Virus record (IMG/VR): IMGVR_UViG_3300007504_000006
Span: 22,249-86,248 of that record
Length of the DNA stretch: 64,000 nucleotides
Strand: one strand, 5' to 3'
From: a virus
This document shows positions 56,335 through 64,000 of the stretch, piece after piece. Both the position numbers and the translations under genes were made by a program. A model generated the notes under the pieces. The model worked only from the letters and a program-made list of their open reading frames with translations, was not told where the DNA came from and ran no database searches. Positions within the stretch are counted from its first letter, which is position 1. The number at the start of each line of letters is the position of its first letter.

Positions 56335-57002
56335 AATTTTTAAAGAAAAAAACTGTCGATACGGCAGAAGTTCAACAAGATGTTTTTACTGGAACAGGTA
56401 GTGAGACCGAATTTACTCTTACATTTACAGTAATGGATGTGAAACAATTATTTGTATCTATTGATGGTTTAACACAAGAACCTATTGCGGCCTACGGTGT
56501 TAATGTTGCTGGAACAAAAGTTGTATTTACAGAAGCACCACTTTTAGATGCAAAAATTTTATGCAAATACATTGAAGCATCTCCAATTAATATTACAACT
56601 GTAAATCAAAATTCAATTGGAATAAATGAATTAGCAGTATCAGATGGAACATACGGTCAAGCATTAACTACAGATGGTTCCGGAGCATTAAGTTTTTCTT
56701 CTGTTGATCCCGGAGGGTTTGAATATAAGAATGATACAGATTCACCTTTTACTGCATATGCCGGACAAGCAGTCCAAATCGACACAACAAATGCATCAGT
56801 TACAATGAAATTACCTGCAAGTCCAAATCAAAATGATGCAGTTCAAATTGTTGATGCAGGAGGAAATTTTGCAGGATATCCATTAATAGTCGAACGAAAT
56901 GGTAGCACAATAATGGGCGTAGCAGATGATTTAGTAGTTAATTACGACCGAACCCATTTTGGTTTAGTATATAATGGATCTACATGGAGGGTATTTGCGT
57001 AA
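56331..57002 (+). CDS. Fibre-type structural protein with shared end module
   Basis: 223 residues, starting with ATGA overlap on the protease gene. It combines an N-terminal part shared with the 48996 gene (LTFTVMDVKQLFVSIDGLTQ) and a C-terminal module shared with the 32924 gene (FEYKNDTDSPFTAYAGQAVQ to YNGSTWRVFA). It is a clear mosaic of two neighbouring gene types. It is coupled to the next gene by TAATG. Confidence 0.7.
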   Translation: MKFLKKKTVDTAEVQQDVFTGTGSETEFTLTFTVMDVKQLFVSIDGLTQEPIAAYGVNVAGTKVVFTEAPLLDAKILCKYIEASPINITTVNQNSIGINELAVSDGTYGQALTTDGSGALSFSSVDPGGFEYKNDTDSPFTAYAGQAVQIDTTNASVTMKLPASPNQNDAVQIVDAGGNFAGYPLIVERNGSTIMGVADDLVVNYDRTHFGLVYNGSTWRVFA

Positions 57003-59110
57003 TGCCATTAACTAAATTACCAGCAGGATCTATTGTAGATGGATCTATAACAAGTTCAAAAATTGCCGATGCAACTATAACAGCAACTGATATAGCAAAT
57101 AGTACAATTACTGTAGATAAATTGTCTTCTACTCTAGATATATCTACTCGTACATTAACTTTACCAGTAGATGCTGTTACTCATAGAGAATTAGCAATAA
57201 CATATACTTCGCCGACACACAATGATAAATTTTTACAAATTAATTCATCTGGTGAATTTGTATGGGCAGATCCTGGATCTTATCCAATTACATATTCCGC
57301 AATAACAGGACCTATACCAGCAGGTCATATAGCCGCTGGTACGATTGTTTCATCAATGATAGGTAATCAAGAGGTAGCAGAGGCTAATATAGCAGATGGA
57401 ACAATAACAGATGGTAAATTGAGTTCAACTTTAGATTTATCAACAAAAACTATAACTTATCCGACAGATACAACTGTAACTAATTTAACTGTTACTGGTA
57501 ATTTAAAAACAGAAGGTACAACAACAGAAGTTGATACACAAAATTTACTTGTTAAAGATAATATTATTCGTATTAATGATGATGAAACAGGCCCAGGAGT
57601 AAGTGCCAATGCCGCAGGAATAGAAATTTTTAGAGGTCCTGGACAAGATCATGCAACTATTATGTGGGACGAAGCATCTAGTGCATTTGAATTTAGATTA
57701 GGTGCTGGTACTGTAGATTTAACTTTTGGTTCAGCAGGTACTCCTGCCGATTCTATAGGATATGAACAATTAAAAATAAATGATGCCGCAGATCCTGGCC
57801 CAGCAACCAATACTTTTTTACAATCTGCAGGCGATGGCAATTTTGAATTTGCAGTAGTTAATTCGGCTAATTTTCCAGTATCAGGAGCAATAAGTGGAAC
57901 ATTGGCTAGTAATACATTACAAAATTATTCTGTAACTACCCAAAAAATAGCAGATAGAGCTATAACATCTGCTAAATTTGATACAAGTATTTCATTTGTT
58001 GGAACGACTGTTATTTTTAATCCTGGAGATATTTTAACCGCAATAAATGGTGCAGGATATTTTAATTTAACAAATTCTAATATTAATTTACCTATTAATG
58101 TTGTTGATAGTGGAAATATACAGGATGGGTCTGTAACAGGGTTTAAATTGGCAAATTCTTTAGATTTGTCAACCAAAACTTTAACATATCCTAATGATAT
58201 AACTTTTCAAAATTTAACTATTTCTGGTAATTTAACAGTCAATGGTACAACCACAACTATAAACACAGCCTTAGAAACTTCCGAAGGTTTAGAAATTACT
58301 CCCTCAGGACAAACTGTAGGTTTATTAATTAATAGCACATCTACAGGTCACCACTTACAAATACAAGATGATTCTGTTGATACATTTTTAGTTAAAGATG
58401 GAGGAGAAGTAGTACTACAAAGTTTAACTATTGAAAAAAATATTACTGAAAAATTAGGAACATCTACTGTTAATAGTGCTTCTGGATCTGGAGTAGGTGC
58501 AAAATGTACTATAGATGGTGCCGGTCTTACTGTTGATTTTGATCCTGGAAATCATGCAAATAACGATCGCGGATCAGGTTATGCCGCAGGTGATAAAATG
58601 GAATCATCTTATAAACCAGACAATACAAATGGAGCATGGATAGTAACAGTTTCTGCGGTAGGCGGGAGCGGTGAGATACTAACAGCAACAGTTATACATA
58701 ATCCTAATTGTACATCTCATAATCATTCTTTTACATTAAACAATGTCTCTATGGAAAATATTTCTACATCATCGATTACTGTTGATTTAGCAACAGGTAA
58801 TCATTTTGTAGTAGACCTTGAAAGTCTTTCAGGAAATATAGAGACATTTACAGTAAACAATACAAATCAAGAAGCAAACAGAGTAAGTTCTTTCACTATG
58901 AAAATTATTCAAGGTAGTACAACACGCCAATTTACATGGGCATCATTAACTGCATTTAAATGGCCAGGATCATTTGGTGACGGATCATTATTAGATTTTG
59001 ATCCTCCTGCATTAACTGACGGTGCAGATAAAGTAGATATTTTTTCGTTTATTACATATGATAATGGAACTACTTGGTATGGCCAAATAGTTGGTTTAGA
59101 TTATCGTTAA
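57002..59110 (+). CDS. Tail fibre-like protein
   Basis: 702 residues from the ATG overlapping the preceding stop (MPLTKLPAGSIVDGSITSSK); an upstream in-frame ATG at 56984 would overlap the previous gene by more. It has hinge-like repeats of the type ITxxDIAxxTITVDKLSSTL, then LTVNGTTTTINT and GTTTEVDTQNLLVKDNIIRI motifs common in T4-like marine phage fibres, and a C-terminal beta domain. It ends convergent with the Nudix gene, overlapping by 4 bases. Confidence 0.72.
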   Translation: MPLTKLPAGSIVDGSITSSKIADATITATDIANSTITVDKLSSTLDISTRTLTLPVDAVTHRELAITYTSPTHNDKFLQINSSGEFVWADPGSYPITYSAITGPIPAGHIAAGTIVSSMIGNQEVAEANIADGTITDGKLSSTLDLSTKTITYPTDTTVTNLTVTGNLKTEGTTTEVDTQNLLVKDNIIRINDDETGPGVSANAAGIEIFRGPGQDHATIMWDEASSAFEFRLGAGTVDLTFGSAGTPADSIGYEQLKINDAADPGPATNTFLQSAGDGNFEFAVVNSANFPVSGAISGTLASNTLQNYSVTTQKIADRAITSAKFDTSISFVGTTVIFNPGDILTAINGAGYFNLTNSNINLPINVVDSGNIQDGSVTGFKLANSLDLSTKTLTYPNDITFQNLTISGNLTVNGTTTTINTALETSEGLEITPSGQTVGLLINSTSTGHHLQIQDDSVDTFLVKDGGEVVLQSLTIEKNITEKLGTSTVNSASGSGVGAKCTIDGAGLTVDFDPGNHANNDRGSGYAAGDKMESSYKPDNTNGAWIVTVSAVGGSGEILTATVIHNPNCTSHNHSFTLNNVSMENISTSSITVDLATGNHFVVDLESLSGNIETFTVNNTNQEANRVSSFTMKIIQGSTTRQFTWASLTAFKWPGSFGDGSLLDFDPPALTDGADKVDIFSFITYDNGTTWYGQIVGLDYR

Positions 59111-59538
59111 GCGGCTAGTTTTTCTACATTTGTTGCTATAGTTTTTATTTTGTTAATAGCAGATTTATCATAAAAAACCAATTTTGCACCTGAATGTAAC
59201 GGTTTTGGCCAAGCACCAATATCTACCCAACAATATCCACTAGACTCTTTGTTCAAAACAGGAACAAATTCGTCATAACAAGCAATAACAAAAGTTTTAT
59301 AATTAAATCCATTATTGGATTCAAATATATGTAAAGGATATATTTTATGTGAAACAGGGAGTTTACCCATTTCTTCTTCTAATTCTCGTTCTAATGTTTC
59401 TAATGGTTGTTCATTTTTTTCTGCCTTACCACCCCAGAATGCCCATGTGCCAGGATGACTGACATTTTTTGATCGCATTTGAAGTAATATTCTACTAGTG
59501 GGCAAAGACAAAAAGATAGCACCTACTCCGCTAGTCAT
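59107..59538 (-). CDS. Nudix hydrolase
   Basis: 143 residues from ATG 59538; a TTG upstream at 59553 is possible, but GGAG lies between the two and fits the ATG. The Nudix box runs from Gly37 to Lys59 (GKAEKNEQPLETLERELEEE core), with REL-EEE and the catalytic glutamates intact. Such enzymes hydrolyse nucleoside diphosphates linked to another moiety, for example oxidised dNTPs, NADH or ADP-ribose. The substrate is not evident. The ATG overlaps the gp15-like stop (ATGA). Confidence 0.85.
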   Translation of the reverse strand: MTSGVGAIFLSLPTSRILLQMRSKNVSHPGTWAFWGGKAEKNEQPLETLERELEEEMGKLPVSHKIYPLHIFESNNGFNYKTFVIACYDEFVPVLNKESSGYCWVDIGAWPKPLHSGAKLVFYDKSAINKIKTIATNVEKLAA

Positions 59539-61802
59539 AAATATAATCTCCAATACCCGGATGGATAATTTGCTTCGATTGCACTAATCCATTCGATACC
59601 ATTCCATTTCCATTTTTTACTGTCTTGTGCATTTTGTGTAAATTTTATAGTTCCCCATGTATGACCGGCGGCTTCACATGTAGATTTAACTGTATGTTCG
59701 TTTTGAGGACAACCAACATATGCGGTACTCGAATCAAAATCTACAACCCATTCAGAGCCAGTTTGGCTATATTGTATTATATCGTACTTATTGCCGTGTG
59801 TTCCGTGGATATCTGAAGAAACAATATGTGCATTATGTCCTACTCCAATAAATGTATGCCCACCAAATGTTAAACCATATATATGTTTTACAGTAGGTGA
59901 TGTTCGTTGTGTCCACGATAAACCGTTATTTGATGAAGTAGCAATAACTCCATTACTTCCTGCGGTAACAAAAACTCCATTACCAAAAGTAACTTCATAA
60001 AACCCGTCTGTTATTCCTGAATTCCTTGAAAACCATGTAATTCCATCGGTAGATGTAAGAATAGCATCATTTACTCCTGTAACAACAAATGTATTATTTC
60101 CATATGCTATTCCTCTAAGATGTTCTGATGATCCAGACGTTCTTTCGGTCCAAGTAACTGCATCCGATGAAGTATAAATTTTACCATTCCAAGTTACAAA
60201 AACATATAAACTATTTGCATATATAACATCAAATATTGTTACTGTAATTGGTGTTGATTGTTCAGTCCAAGTAATTCCATCTGAAGAAGTAATAAGAGCT
60301 CCGCCGGCACCTACTACAACATATTGGTTATTTCCCCATGTAACAGCTCTAAGTTGTTTTGTAAATGCATTTGGCGGCGTTTGAGCAGTCCAGGTAATTG
60401 CATCAGGTGAGGTAATAATAGTTGCATCATTTCCTACCGCAATCCATTGGTCATTTCCATAAGTAATACCATACAAGGATTTGGTTGTACCTGAAGTTTG
60501 TTCAGTCCAAACTTCTCCGTGTCCAGGCGAACTTTGCATTTTACCATCCATTGCAACTGATACAAATAAACCATTATGATAAGCAACATCATTTATATGT
60601 TTGTTTCCGTGTGCAGATGATTCTAGAGCCCATTCTTCACCTACAGTTCCGGTTCCTGATCCCCCTGGCCAAGGAGTACCTACTGGTACTTCGTTTAGCA
60701 CCAAATATCGTTGGCCATCGGCCGCCGCTGGTAATGTACCGTCGCCAGGATAAGCAACTGTAGGATCTATAATAGCATCTACTGTAGCAGTTTCTGCTGA
60801 ATTTGTAGGTAGAGTATCTGTATCTATAGTTGCGGTAAGTTGTGAACCTGTTGGATCAGTTAAAGTACCATATACTTGAAAGTTTGATTCGCTTTCTACT
60901 AAAGCATCCATTAATTTAATTTGGCTAACTCCTGTTCTAAAGTCAGCACCTCGTTCTTTAAATAAATCTTCCCAAGTATCTGTAGTAGGTGATCCATCTT
61001 TATCTAATAATGTTAATAATGTGCCTGTAAAGTTTACAACCCTATCACCAAAAGTTGTTACCATATAACTAGAATCTGCTCCTGGAATTGAACCATCATT
61101 TCTAAATTGTTCCATTTCTGCTGTCGATTTTGCAGTAACTACAGATGAAATAATTTGATGTATAAGTTTTTGTTTTGTAACTCTTGCAGGAACTGTTAAA
61201 TGTATAGGCATTTTAAATGTTAGAGTTGCAATATCAATCATATCTTCTACACCAGTTGGTATAGATCTATTTGTCCATTGCACACCAGTTAATTCTACAA
61301 TAGATAATCTTGTCCAATCGAATGGATTATCTGTAGAATTAATATCAACAGCAGGATTATATAAAGTTAAAATTTGTTCTAATAATTGAAATTTTTGGTC
61401 GCTGTTACTTGTCCATATATCTACCTGCATTGTTAAATTATAAGGAACTGGCATGTGCCGTTCGATTTGATATGTATTACCTAATTCATTATCATATTCA
61501 TTTGTTGTATAATTAAACTTTTTTTCAAACACCTGTACTTTATCTATTTCCATCGGTGCTCGTCTAGACTCTGGGCTTACTTCTAATGCTTGAATCCAAC
61601 AACTAATAAATGGTGCAGAATTTACTACATTTTCTGAATTTTGTTTTAAAACATGCATTGCCATACGGTTTGCATCACCGTATCTTACAGGAACAGTTCT
61701 ATATGTTTCTGTTGCTCGATCTATTTCAATTTGAAAATTTGCAAATAGTCGCATAAATTGTTGCAAATATCTGCGAGTTTGTTTATCGTAAAAAAAATCC
61801 AT
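59535..61802 (-). CDS. 15: Tail terminator gp15-like protein with inserted seven-repeat beta-propeller
   Basis: 755 residues. The first 215 match T4 gp15 (tail sheath stabiliser/terminator): MDFFYDKQTRRYLQQFMRLF, VPVRYGDANR, then QKFQLLEQILTLYNP. The C-terminal module, begun by GQRYLVLNEVP (363-373) and completed by IIQYSQTGSEWVVDFDSS (675-692) and KWNGIEWIS...GYWRLYL, is split by an insert at about 397-665. The insert has seven repeats of about 40 residues, each with GxxYGNxxxVxVGxxxxIxTSxDxxTW, the pattern of BNR/sialidase-type beta-propellers. A second small Cys-bearing insert lies near 698-715. T4 gp15 has no such propeller (272 aa). Overlap with gp14 by one base shows coupling. Confidence 0.78.
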   Translation of the reverse strand: MDFFYDKQTRRYLQQFMRLFANFQIEIDRATETYRTVPVRYGDANRMAMHVLKQNSENVVNSAPFISCWIQALEVSPESRRAPMEIDKVQVFEKKFNYTTNEYDNELGNTYQIERHMPVPYNLTMQVDIWTSNSDQKFQLLEQILTLYNPAVDINSTDNPFDWTRLSIVELTGVQWTNRSIPTGVEDMIDIATLTFKMPIHLTVPARVTKQKLIHQIISSVVTAKSTAEMEQFRNDGSIPGADSSYMVTTFGDRVVNFTGTLLTLLDKDGSPTTDTWEDLFKERGADFRTGVSQIKLMDALVESESNFQVYGTLTDPTGSQLTATIDTDTLPTNSAETATVDAIIDPTVAYPGDGTLPAAADGQRYLVLNEVPVGTPWPGGSGTGTVGEEWALESSAHGNKHINDVAYHNGLFVSVAMDGKMQSSPGHGEVWTEQTSGTTKSLYGITYGNDQWIAVGNDATIITSPDAITWTAQTPPNAFTKQLRAVTWGNNQYVVVGAGGALITSSDGITWTEQSTPITVTIFDVIYANSLYVFVTWNGKIYTSSDAVTWTERTSGSSEHLRGIAYGNNTFVVTGVNDAILTSTDGITWFSRNSGITDGFYEVTFGNGVFVTAGSNGVIATSSNNGLSWTQRTSPTVKHIYGLTFGGHTFIGVGHNAHIVSSDIHGTHGNKYDIIQYSQTGSEWVVDFDSSTAYVGCPQNEHTVKSTCEAAGHTWGTIKFTQNAQDSKKWKWNGIEWISAIEANYPSGYWRLYL

Positions 61803-62785
61803 TATACATCACTCTTTGGTTTTATTACACTAGATAATCCTTGTTTAGATTTAACATCTTCTCCAGGCATAGATATTGTATCTGGATTGTTTGTAAATCT
61901 TCGTTGCGAAAATGTTCTTGCTTCCCAACTATCATCATTTGGATTATGATCTGCTGTATATGTCCATAATGTTCCTACACGTTTATATAATCTATTTGGT
62001 GTAAAATCTGTTCGTACAAAGAAATCCCCTTCGGCAGGATTTGCCGGAAATTGTGTTCCGTGTGCAGGCGAAATCGAGTCATAATCAAATAAATGAGAAG
62101 TATCAAGGTATCCCTTATTTTCTTGTTCTGCGGCTTCTATAATTACATCAGATATTTCAATTTCAGATGTGTATGTACTAAGCACATCAGTATCGGTTTC
62201 CATGATATCTTGAAATTCTTGTGTATCTGTCATTGGTCCTACTTTAACACGCCATATATGAGGCCACCAAGATTGTGAAAATCCTTCTGATGCTCTATTT
62301 GCATCTTCAACTACATAAAATTTATTAATGGCCCCTGCATTTGGATCTAACAATGTATCATCACGTAAATGTGGTAATTCTAATACATCCCCTGACATTA
62401 ATTTTCTACCAAGTTTTTCTATCATATCATTAATATGAAATGATACAAACAAATTATCTGCTGTTAAAAAGAAACCAAATTGTGAAAGGTCAAAATCGTT
62501 ATCGCTTACATTATATAAGCCACGTAATTCATATATATCAGGATCGTATTTTCTATCCCTGTTCTCCATTAATAACATGTCTTGAATTGTTAATTCAGAA
62601 GCACCATCCATTGAAGCATGATGATTAGGTTGGGTAGGATCGTTTTGTTCTCCTACGTTTTCGGGTCCTAGATATTTATGAACTAAGAAGGCAGTCCCTC
62701 CTACTTCAAATTGTTCTCTAATGTTTGAATCAAAAAAGTTGTAATCGTTAGACTTTTCTTCTCGCCAGAGGCTAAGTCGGGGCAT
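61802..62785 (-). CDS. 14: Neck protein gp14
   Basis: 327 residues. Characteristic segments are RDKYDPDIY-like DRKYDPDIYELRG, FGFFLTADNLFVSFHINDMI, LGRKLMSGDVLELPHLRDD and WRVKVGPMTDTQEFQ, as in T4-type gp14. With gp13, gp14 forms the neck collar that joins the filled head to the tail. The C-terminal part has the common RTDFTPNRLYKRVGTLWTY module. It is followed directly by gp15, and the start codon lies within the hairpin described at 62779-62829. Confidence 0.8.
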   Translation of the reverse strand: MPRLSLWREEKSNDYNFFDSNIREQFEVGGTAFLVHKYLGPENVGEQNDPTQPNHHASMDGASELTIQDMLLMENRDRKYDPDIYELRGLYNVSDNDFDLSQFGFFLTADNLFVSFHINDMIEKLGRKLMSGDVLELPHLRDDTLLDPNAGAINKFYVVEDANRASEGFSQSWWPHIWRVKVGPMTDTQEFQDIMETDTDVLSTYTSEIEISDVIIEAAEQENKGYLDTSHLFDYDSISPAHGTQFPANPAEGDFFVRTDFTPNRLYKRVGTLWTYTADHNPNDDSWEARTFSQRRFTNNPDTISMPGEDVKSKQGLSSVIKPKSDV

Positions 62786-62829
62786 AGTAACATTCCTTAT
62801 TCTTAATATTTATCGAAATGTTATGCCCC
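62779..62829 (-). promoter_or_regulatory. Hairpin that would hide gp14 start, with late promoter in loop
   Basis: On the minus-strand RNA, GGGGCAT (62829-62823) pairs with ATGCCCC (62785-62779), which begins with the gp14 start codon, and AACATT (62822-62817) pairs with AATGTT (62794-62789). A three-base bulge separates the two helices on the 3' side. The ribosome site AAGGA is at the loop edge. The late motif GATAAATA lies in the loop, so late transcripts would lack the 5' arm. Confidence 0.72.
62807..62814 (-). promoter_or_regulatory. Late promoter for gp14-gp15-Nudix
   Basis: GATAAATA on the minus strand followed by TTAAGAATAAGG and the ATG at 62785, placed within the loop of the gp14 hairpin. 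Confidence 0.65.
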
Positions 62830-62836
62830 AAATGAA

Positions 62837-64000
62837 TTAATTAACTATTGCGGTTGTTAATAATTTTCCACGAGCGGCAACTACTTCGCCTTTCCAAACT
62901 GCCGATGTTTTAGAAAGTGAGTAAGCAGGAGTACCAAATTCTTCAAAGTCTAATCCTGATTCTTCTTGTTCTTCGGATACCCTAATACCTACTGTATATT
63001 TTAATGCACCCCAAACAATAAAACTTGATACGAGTACAAAACTACCAATACCTGCAATACCATATAGCTGAGTAACAATAGAAGCATCTTCTTTAAAAAT
63101 TCCTACTGCTAATGTTCCCCATATACCTGCTACTAAATGAACAGATAATGCTCCTACAGGATCGTCAATTTTTAATTTATCCCATAATGGTACTGCATAT
63201 ACACACAACGCACCACCGATAAGACCAATAACACATGCAAGCCACATGGTTGGATAATCTGGTCCTGCGGTAATACTTACAAGTCCTGCCAAAGCACCAT
63301 TAAGTATCATAGTTAAATCTATACGTTTATAAAATATATAAGTCATTGCCATGGCCATTAAAGCACCTGCACATGCGGCAATATTTGTATTTGCTATTAC
63401 GGTTGCTATTGCATTTACATCTGCTTTTGTGCCCATCGCTAATTGGGAACCACCATTAAATCCAAACCAACCAAACCATAATATAAATGTACCTAAAGTT
63501 GCTAAAGGTAAGTTTGCAGGAGACATCATATTAGGCTTTCCGTCTTTATTATAACGTCCTGCTCTAGATCCTAACAATATCGCACCTGCTAATGCACACC
63601 AACCTCCTACTGAATGCACAATAGTAGATCCAGCAAAATCGCTAAAACCCATTTCGGATAACCATCCGCCACCCCATGTCCATGCACCTTGCAATGGATA
63701 TATAAAGGCGGTTAAAACAAGCACCACAAACATGAAAGGCCAAAACTTAGCTCTTTCTGCAATAGTACCCGAAACTATACTTGCCGCGGTTGCTACAAAC
63801 ACAACCTGAAAAAAGAAATCAGCCATGCCTGAATGATCTCCATCTGAAATACTACCATACATAAGTTGGTAACCTATAATATAAAAACATACACATGCTA
63901 ATGAGTAAAGTCCTATATTCTTTGTTAATATTGCTGTCGTATTTTTTGACCTAACTAATCCTGATTCTAGCATTGCAAAGCCTGCCGCCATTAGCATTAC
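62837..64000 (-). CDS. amt: Ammonium transporter (Amt family), N-terminus outside window
   Basis: At least 387 residues; the frame stays open to the window edge, so the true start is upstream. Family features: AGFAMLESGLVRSKN, FAGSTIVHSVGG (first pore His) and GALSVHLVAGIWGT (second pore His), with many hydrophobic segments. The cytoplasmic tail SEEQEESGLDFEEFG is the regulatory C-terminus typical of Amt. It conducts ammonium across the inner membrane. It lies just upstream of gp14 on the same strand, so it is a phage-borne metabolic gene likely transcribed before or into the neck genes. Confidence 0.9.
   Translation of the reverse strand, partial: VMLMAAGFAMLESGLVRSKNTTAILTKNIGLYSLACVCFYIIGYQLMYGSISDGDHSGMADFFFQVVFVATAASIVSGTIAERAKFWPFMFVVLVLTAFIYPLQGAWTWGGGWLSEMGFSDFAGSTIVHSVGGWCALAGAILLGSRAGRYNKDGKPNMMSPANLPLATLGTFILWFGWFGFNGGSQLAMGTKADVNAIATVIANTNIAACAGALMAMAMTYIFYKRIDLTMILNGALAGLVSITAGPDYPTMWLACVIGLIGGALCVYAVPLWDKLKIDDPVGALSVHLVAGIWGTLAVGIFKEDASIVTQLYGIAGIGSFVLVSSFIVWGALKYTVGIRVSEEQEESGLDFEEFGTPAYSLSKTSAVWKGEVVAARGKLLTTAIVN

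Noticed and set aside
1-64000. CRISPR arrays, insertion sequences, integrase or attachment sites
   Set aside because: No regularly spaced direct repeats, transposase or integrase motifs were seen; the repeats present are protein-coding fibre units.

Overview
The window is part of the genome of a T4-like marine myovirus: AT-rich, gene-tight, with no cellular housekeeping genes. Recognisable T4 core genes are the late sigma factor gp55, the gp46/gp47 recombination nuclease, portal gp20, protease gp21, scaffold gp22, capsid gp23, neck gp14, tail terminator gp15 and a gp5-type spike. Protein style, composition and accessory genes (tryptophan halogenase, ammonium transporter, 2OG oxygenases, HAD nucleotidase, DHODH-like protein) resemble T4-like phages of SAR11 bacteria and marine cyanobacteria. 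The host cannot be fixed from this window, and no photosystem gene or tRNA is present.

Layout. (1) 1-14927, minus strand: baseplate and tail-tip cluster. It runs from a nucleotidyltransferase through tube-cap-like, gp53-like, hub-like, M15-like and gp5-like genes to an 1860-aa protein with a T4-lysozyme-like head and an incomplete fibre gene. (2) 15007-22382, plus: gp55, twin 2OG oxygenases, gp47, gp46, a small protein, a DHODH-like enzyme, a resolvase-like nuclease, a 352-nt gene-free block rich in potential RNA helices, and a HAD nucleotidase. (3) 22379-23706, minus: a gp26-like tail chaperone with a strong -1 frameshift signal, divergent from the tape measure. (4) 23754-32822, plus: tape measure, portal, prohead core, protease, scaffold, capsid. 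(5) 32924-59110, plus: a very large adhesin/fibre region, including four tandem His/Cys-rich paralogues and a subtilisin-like protein, interrupted by a minus-strand halogenase (47241-48959). (6) 59107-64000, minus: Nudix hydrolase, gp15 with an inserted seven-repeat propeller, gp14 and a truncated ammonium transporter.

Regulation. An AT-rich motif close to the T4 late promoter (core ATAAATA) recurs at the heads of late gene blocks and fits the presence of gp55. Three sites match the bacterial sigma70 -35/-10 consensus closely, before gp55, gp46 and gp20. At gp14 a hairpin would hide the start codon in read-through transcripts from amt, and a late promoter lies in its loop, as known for T4 gene e.

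Most notable: the -1 frameshift cassette (slippery T-TTT-TTC followed by a perfect 12-bp stem), the structured block at 21509-21860, the gp15-propeller insertion, the tandem His/Cys-rich family and the gp14 hairpin/late-promoter switch.
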